DNA of 38,306 bases from contig FTLJ01000152.1 in NCBI GenBank assembly GCA_900155495.1, forward strand, positions 1 to 38,306. Reading direction: 5' to 3'. This DNA comes from Porogramme epimiltina. Lineage: Eukaryota > Basidiomycota > Agaricomycetes > Polyporales > Polyporaceae. The stretch's first letter is position 1, and each line of letters begins with the position of its first letter. Below, one piece after another: positions 32,296 to 38,306 of this stretch. A program made the translations under genes and the position numbers. The notes under the pieces were generated by a model. It was not told the DNA's origin, did not search any database, and saw only the letters and a program-made list of their open reading frames with translations.

Positions 32296-33180
32296 CACGG
32301 TTCCTTTTACCTCTCTTCCTACGAAGATAAAATGTGTTTCTTGGCAGAACGGATCTTGGGATATGCCGGCCGGTCAGTGTACTGGTTTTCCATGATCTGT
32401 GACGTCGCGCGAGTATCTGATAGGTGCCACTGCAAGCCCATTCAGAGAGCTTCCAAAAACGCTCGCAACGCAACACATCTGAGAGCCCTAGTTCTGTGCC
32501 TCCACGATCATTAGGTCTTGTGGGGCCACTAGATTTACCACTGTCTCCGGCCGCCACAACGAATTGGTCTTCCTGGGCCTTAGGCTTCTCCGTCCTGGTT
32601 CACCCATTCGAAGAGCCCTAGACCGAAGTAGAAGAAGGGCAGCTCCTCACCGGTACTATCGTCGCCGCGGAGAACTCCTTCATCCAGGTTGCGCCACACG
32701 ACATGACCGTGGACAGGTGGAGAACTGAACAATATCACCTCGGACTACATGCCAGTCTCTTGACGCATTGGGCGCGGATCTAAAGCAGGACCCCTGCATC
32801 TATAAAGGCTCTGTACAAGTAAGCCGTACTGTTTTATCGCACATATCTCAATGGTCGTTCACATACGGGCTTCATCGTAGCCATCTCGTTTGAGGTTTGA
32901 CGCCACATTGCGTGCGCGGTCCAGCAATTCCATGGGCCGCCTCGCGCTCGTCATGCTTCGTCACGTCTTTCGCTAGAACTCGCCACCGCGGCCACCCCCG
33001 CCTCAGGCACCATCGCCCCGTATTCGGGTGGCAAGCGCAGACGTCGCGCGGGAGCCGGATCTTGCGGCCAAGTGGCGTTAAAGACGTCATCACCACGACG
33101 CACGGTGCGAAGCTTCTCATCGCGGGACGGTGAGTGCGGGGTCCCGCTCTACGTCTTCAACTTTGCGACCGCGCCGTATC
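32296..33180 (+). pseudogene. Decayed copy of the F-box gene
   Basis: This stretch aligns in order with the intact gene at 26830-28778. CTTTTACCTCTCTTCCTACG (32304) matches the start of the F-box exon. The GGTCAGTG donor and the GGTGCCACTGCAAGCCCATTCAGAGAGCTT acceptor region (about 32423) match exon 2. Sequence near 32700 matches the middle of exon 2, and sequence from 32875 to 33160 matches exon 4, including the CGTCGCGCGGGAGCCG landmark. Much of the middle is missing and all frames are broken. It lies about 0.7 kb head-to-head from oxidase copy E, as the intact gene lies from copy D, so it was duplicated together with the oxidase. Confidence 0.8.
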
Positions 33181-33189
33181 CGCGCGGTG

Positions 33190-34070
33190 CGGACACGGGT
33201 CGGTTACGGGTAGACGCGGGTACGGGTGATATTGTGTGGGTTACGGGCACACCTGCGGATACCTGTACTACTCGCGATCAGCCCAAGGGTAGAGCAAGCT
33301 GCCGTAAACGTGACCACGCCAAGCTACATCCAAAGCCCGCAACCTCGCCCACGCGCGCAGGCACGAGCACGCACGCCCACATGCGAAAGCCGCGATAGAG
33401 AAGACCTAGAGACGCAGCCCCACCACGAAGGACTCGTCTGCTAGTTCTTTGGTGAGCCCGGTGACGCACGTGGTGAAGCCAGCATTGACGAGGTCTCCGA
33501 ACAGCAAGCCTCTGGGGGTGTCGAGGCACGCATCCTATTGCTAGTGGACAACATTTTCGTGTGGTTCCGTGGACCGTGCCAACGCGGCCCAGGCGGCGGG
33601 CCGACCCCGCGCGTTGGTACCACTCCAGGCGGTAGGCTACGCGCACTGTAACGTGGCGTACGGCGCGAGCGGCGTAAACAATAAGCCCGGAGGAGTCGCG
33701 CTGGTGGATTCTACCCACCGTTCACGCCTCTTGCGCTCATAGAGACCCCGTCGACGAAGCGCCTAAGCTCGCCTGCGGGACTCGCGTGTCGCCGCCCGGG
33801 AGGCGTTCTCCGTGGTGGGCCTGCCTTGTGCAAAGGCGTGAATGTTGCATGCTTGCCGTCGTCTGTTGTTCACCTTCTAATGTTGTCGTTCGGGAGTACG
33901 GGTAGAGTTGAATATGTACTGCAGGTACCTACTACCCGCGGGTTGTCCCACCACCCGTGCTGACGGGCACGAGTACACCGCGGGTCCGCCGATGAACACC
34001 CTTACCCGCACCCGCGCGGGTTCTTACCCGTACCCGCCGAGTGTATACCCGACCCGTGCACTGTCCCACC
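33190..34070. repeat. Degenerate inverted-repeat region with GGGTACGGGT motifs
   Basis: The left edge (33190-33280) carries ACGGGTCGG, GGTTACGGGT and GCGGGTACGGGTG. The right edge (33905-34070) carries the reverse complements, including TTACCCGTACCCGCC and CCCGACCCGTGC, plus GGTACC-type ends on both sides. The arms are clearly related but diverged. It may be an old transposable element about 0.85 kb long. No clear target-site duplication was found. Confidence 0.45.
33406..33534 (-). other. Orphan coding-like terminal exon
   Basis: A 43-codon minus-strand stretch follows an acceptor-like CACTAGCAATAG and ends in TAG. It reads LDTPRGLLFGDLVNAGFTTC followed by VTGLTKELADESFVVGLRL. The composition is strongly protein-like. 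No upstream exon could be joined with confidence and no family is recognised. It lies inside the inverted-repeat region, so it may be captured or truncated. Confidence 0.3.
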
Positions 34071-35458
34071 ATTCTGAGGATACCATTGTTTCAACGCCTG
34101 CACGAGCTAAATCCCTTTTGCGTTCGAGCCTCATGCTTACATACTGGACAAGCACATCCTGTCAGATTTCGATCTCCTCGGCCCTCCCGATGCCATGACG
34201 GCCCCGCTCATGAGCCTCCAGAATGGGCACCGCGCTTCCCTGGGACATCCCGCCCAGCCTCCGATCCCCCGGGCCTGAAAATGGCAACATGGCCTCGTGG
34301 CCGGCTGCCGCTTACTTCGTGTCCGCGCTATGTCCCGAGTTACTCGTTTTCGCCGACGCCGCGTCCCAGTGCGGACTTCCAAGTGTCTCGAAGCTGCCCA
34401 CGACGTGGTCGGTGAAGCGTATCAGCGGCCGCTCTTTTCGCCCCCTAGCGACCTCGCGGTCGCGCTATAATTAACGGAGAACCTCTCTTCTGAAGGGGTA
34501 CTCGATCACAAGAAGTCCTTCCCCAAAGATCCTGCGTCAGGTCCGTCAGAGCTTGCCACAATGCCTCGGAGACCAGGGTTGTAATTCCACCGACCTCGTG
34601 CTTCCAGGTTGCTTTATCATTCTTCGTCCCCCGCAATGCTCCGGGGAGCAACGGGTTCCCCAGTCGCGAGGAAATGCCCAGAACACGGGTGGTTGTGAAT
34701 GCATTCCTTCCGGCGCCTCATCTTCGGCCAACCCAAGCTCAGACGTTAGCTCGCGGACGGAACGTGTATGGGGCTGCGGCTCCACGCGTGGCGCACATCC
34801 AGATATCCACGAGACCCCGGGCTTCTGCCGTCCGCGTCTACTCCAATCTTCGATGCCGCACTTCGAATGTGAAACGCCAGCGCCCAGTTCCCCATCTTTT
34901 TACAGGTCATAGGAATATCCGGACTTTACACCAAGTACAGACCCTGGACCAGCGGCAGAGGCGATGTGGACTGGCACCGGTCTCGTACCAAGACCCTGCA
35001 GAGGTATTTGCGTCGAATCTAGGAATCACCGACACCGTGAAAGCTGAACGAAGTCCCCTCCTTCCCAGCGCCGCGTCAGAACTTACTATCTTGAACCCGC
35101 TTCTGATGGGCCCACGTGCAGCACGCAAGCCGCGCCGAGGCTACGCGCCAGAGGATGGATATGCGAGAGAGATCGTATAGGAAGAGACAGAGCGTCGCGC
35201 TCATTATTAATTACAGTACAAGACCGGCGGCACCGAGTGTACGCGCACGCGCCTGCTATGTAAGTATCCCACACATGCATGCAATGGAAACATTCGTCGC
35301 ACAGTCGTCAGAGCACCGAATCGCGGGAGGGGAGGAGAGACAGGCCCGCGGTGCGTATACGTCGTAGAGGAGGTAGGGGACGGGGGGAGACGCCATAACA
35401 TAACCGTAACAAATAAAACTACAACAACAGCCACTACAGTCCCACGCGCACGCGGCGC
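34071..35458. other. Intergenic stretch before the OPT gene
   Basis: No supportable gene. The longest frame (34674-35180, plus, 168 codons) is Arg-rich with no motif and looks like chance. A minus-strand piece around 34620-34480 reads KHEVGGITTLVSEALWQALT and might be a relic exon. The last 250 bases are probably the 3' untranslated region of the OPT gene. Confidence 0.3.
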
Positions 35459-38295
35459 TCACCAGTGGGAAGGCCCGAAGCCCTCTGGGGGAATCGGCCA
35501 GAGGGAGGCGCGGTTCGCGTCGGCGGTGTTAAGGCTGACGGTGTTGCCCCACCAGGTCATCAGGTTCGTCGCGCCGATCGTGCCATCCTTGGGGTACTGG
35601 AGGGTGAAGAAGATGAAGATGATCGACACGGCGAGACCTGAGTCGAGACCAGCGGACAAGATGTCTGTGTGACGCAAGTGTCAGAACGTGTGAATGGATC
35701 CAGGAACGAACGGGGTACGCACAGTTGTACTTGGTCCACCACGAGAAGTGACGGCGACGGATGACGTAGTTGAAGATGAACGCGACGATCGTCCAGGGCA
35801 CGTAGTTGACGGCGGACGCGGGGGGGATGAGGCCCGTGCCGGCGAAGATGACGGGGAAGTTGACGTATTTGATGAACGAGTTGGGCCACTTGAGCGAGAC
35901 GGCGTACGCGACGCAGGGGGCGATCGCGCCGATGAGGAAGAAGAACACCGTGCCGTAGTAGATCTGGCCGTGCGAGAACTGGCGCTGCGGGCCGATGACA
36001 CCCCAGATGATCGACGCCGTGCCGAACACCTCCGTCGAGGGGCAGATGAAGCCGTCCTTCTGCGTGGGTGAGCACATGTCCGGAATGTTGGTGAACATCC
36101 ACGACTGGACACCGAGCTGCACGGTGCCACCGATGACGGTCGCGAAGATCTGAGCCCAGAACATCGCGCGGGGACTAGATAGAGGCCATGTGAACACGCG
36201 CGGAGAAATGAGATGTCCGGAGGTATAGGACTCACGGAATTTTCATGTAGTGACCGAGCTTAAAGTCGGACGTGAACTGGAGCGCCTGGTACATGGTGAT
36301 GTAGCCGTACGTCTTGAAGATCATCATCGCGATGGGGTGACCGGGGAGAGCATAGCCGATGATGAGCTCGGTGAAGACGCTGCACGCTCCGTGTCAGCTC
36401 AAATCCCCGAGGAGAGAAAGCGACGAGTGACTCACTTGAGACCGACCTGCTGGTTGGTGATGGCCTGAATCATACCAATGGGGATGGTGTACACGAACGC
36501 TGTTGTGCCGTCCCCTGTCAGCTTCCGACTCGCAATAAACAGCGACCAAGACAACTCACCAATAATCAGCGCAAGGACGAGCGCCCAGACGGGCATCTGG
36601 GTGTTCCAGACCTCGATCGAGATGACACCGAAGACGAACATGGAGAGGAAGATGATCGCATACCACCACTCGGGCACCTGGGGGTAGCGCGACATGAGCT
36701 TGGCGTGGATGTCGGGCTGCTCCGAGAGCGAGCGGCGGGACTGGATCCAGATCTGCTTGCGGAAGTAGAGGAAGGTGTGCACGATCGTGGCCGTGATGGC
36801 CGCGAACGAGAGACCGTACGAGAGCGCGAAGGTGGTGGAGAGGAAGAGGGGGGAGTATGCTTCGTACTTCGCGGGGTCGAGGGTGCTCTCGGGTGTAAGG
36901 ATCTGGGAGACGTTGTACGAGTTGCCGAGGCGGTCGAAGGACGTGCGCGAGGAGATGGGCATGTACTTGGCGTACCACGTGTTGGTGTAGTAGAGGACGG
37001 GGGTGAGGAACCAGAAGAAGAACACGAAGCCGGCGGCGACGTTCGCAGAGGCCCACCAGGGCGTGGCGAGCGGGGAGACACCGATGAACGTGATCTGCGA
37101 CCAGTCGAAGGTGATGAGGGACATGCCGAGGCCGGTGTAGTACCCGAAGAGCTGGTTGACAACGACGTTGTCGGGGGCGATCCAGCAGACCCAGTTGAAG
37201 AAGGAGAGGGCCTGGAAGATATAACCGGGGAAGAAGTACCAGCAGAAGGAGCCGATGAACACGTAGGTGAAGAAGCGTTCACGGGAGATACCTCCGCGCG
37301 TGCCGACACCGCTGTACACTTGCGAGTGGAGGGTGTTGAAAAGCGCACAGGTAACCAGGTTGGTAGGCCAGATCATGGATGGGGGCGCGACGAGGAAGCG
37401 GCGCGCAACACCACCGATGGAGAAACCAATCTGAGGGGCGTGAACGCGTCAGGACCGTGCGAAGGCTCAACATTGGCACCAGCAGACTTACCAGCTGAGT
37501 GGAGATGACAAGCATCCACTGGTAGCCGAAGTTGTAGATCTGGTTGTAGTACACACGCTGCACGGCGATGATGTCCGTCTGTACGACATGAATGGCGGCG
37601 ACGTCAGAATACGCCGATCACACTAGGCGCCAGGAAGTACGCACCGCGTAGGCCGACTGGTAGCCGACGTTGGCCATAATGGTGATGAGGACATGCTCCT
37701 TGACGGTGAATGGACCGGGGTTGAGAGAGACACCAAAGATCTTGATGTTGGGGAGGAAACGTGCCCAGAGGCGACCGACGGGGAAGGAGAGCAACTGGGC
37801 GACAATCTAGGGGAGGCGCCGGCGCGATCAACACAATGCGCAGTAAGAACGAGAGAGCAGACGTACAGCGGTGACCGTGACGGAGGGATACCGGAAGAAG
37901 AAGAACTGGTTCATGCCGGGGAGGATGATGGACCAGATGAAGCCAATGAACCAGGCGCGGAAGGTGTTCACGGGCATGTCCGGGTCGTCAGTGTTGGCGA
38001 CGGCAGACCGGACCTCGGGGTAGGGAGAATCATCCTCTGACAGGAGAAGGCAAGATGAGCGGTGAGGAGGGGCGAAAGGGAGGGAGGTGTAGACGCACCG
38101 AGGACGATCGCATCCCTGTCAAGGTTGGGGTCGTCGAATTCCGCAACGGCGGGGACGTGGTGTGCTGTAGGCGCGCGGAGGTCAGCGGAGGGTGCGGGGG
38201 GTAGGGGGGTGGGAGGGGGGCGCACCCTGCTTCTCGGCATCGGCGAGCTTCTCGTCGATGGAGCTCGAGGAGCGCTTGTCCTCAGTGGAGGCCAT
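35459..38295 (-). CDS. OPT-family oligopeptide transporter, 768 aa (complete)
   Basis: This is a proton-coupled plasma-membrane importer of small peptides (OPT family, TC 2.A.67). There are ten exons: 38295-38226, 38164-38099, 38036-37867, 37806-37645, 37578-37492, 37430-36560, 36514-36436, 36379-36236, 36174-35723 and 35664-35459, totalling 769 codons. The family's [10 protein letters not shown] motif precedes the first membrane helix. NPGPF lies at 131-135. [36 protein letters not shown] and [10 protein letters not shown] follow in the usual order, and many hydrophobic segments span the whole length. The N-terminus is short, polar and cytosolic in type ([16 protein letters not shown]). Substrate (tetra/pentapeptides, glutathione or metal chelates) cannot be told from sequence. 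The start at 38295 lies 11 bases from the window edge; a longer N-terminus cannot be excluded. Confidence 0.95.
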
Positions 38296-38306
38296 GGGGG
38301 GCGACG

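Noticed and set aside
34674..35180. A 168-codon plus-strand frame before the OPT gene
   Set aside because: It is Arg- and Ala-rich with no recognisable motif, typical of a chance frame in GC-rich sequence.
36705..37508. A 267-codon Glu/Gly-rich plus-strand frame
   Set aside because: It is the antisense shadow of the OPT transporter exons.
1..38306. CRISPR arrays, bacterial operons, rRNA or tRNA genes
   Set aside because: No direct-repeat spacer array, Shine-Dalgarno-led gene string or recognisable cloverleaf was seen. The gene structure is eukaryotic.

Overview
The window looks like chromosomal DNA of a filamentous basidiomycete, most likely an Agaricomycete. The genes are split by many short GT-AG introns of about 50-125 bp. 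The gene types also fit: an OPT oligopeptide transporter, a large F-box protein and fungal L-amino-acid-oxidase (LAAO)-like flavoproteins. There is no bacterial operon layout. All exon coordinates were worked out by hand from reading frame, splice signals and comparison between paralogs.

The main feature is a five-copy array of one flavin amine oxidase / LAAO-like gene, all on the minus strand: copy A (3292-5021), B (10400-12623), C (14809-17076), D (23844-25901) and E (29331-31594). All share a four-exon plan; in A, exons 3 and 4 have become fused by a deletion. B (683 aa) and C (689 aa) are open from start to stop. A is clearly dead: two Rossmann glycines are lost, there are frameshifting indels, and a 479-bp deletion removes the C-terminal FAD motif. 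D has two early stops. E is intact except for one TAG.

The copies carry neighbouring sequence with them. Upstream of each ATG lies a conserved, now broken, coding-like segment. Head-to-head with copies D and E lies an F-box gene: intact at 26830-28778, and a decayed copy at about 32296-33180. Downstream of E, and more weakly of A, B and C, lie traces of the 3' end of a plus-strand membrane-protein gene whose intact form sits at 8106-8700. The repeated unit was therefore a multi-gene cassette, not a single gene.

An unrecognised protein family, with introns all in phase 0, occurs twice on the plus strand (about 398-1243 and 20948-22035). Each copy sits about 2 kb from the 3' end of an oxidase copy. 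A young non-autonomous DNA transposon of 944 bp, with 194-bp near-identical terminal inverted repeats and a TA duplication, lies at 6368-7311. A second, degenerate inverted-repeat region lies at about 33190-34070.

The right end (35459-38295, minus) is a complete ten-exon OPT transporter of 768 aa. A peptide importer beside oxidases that release ammonium from amino acids would fit organic-nitrogen use, but this link is inference from position only. The rest is intergenic or decayed sequence in which I see only short coding-like pieces.
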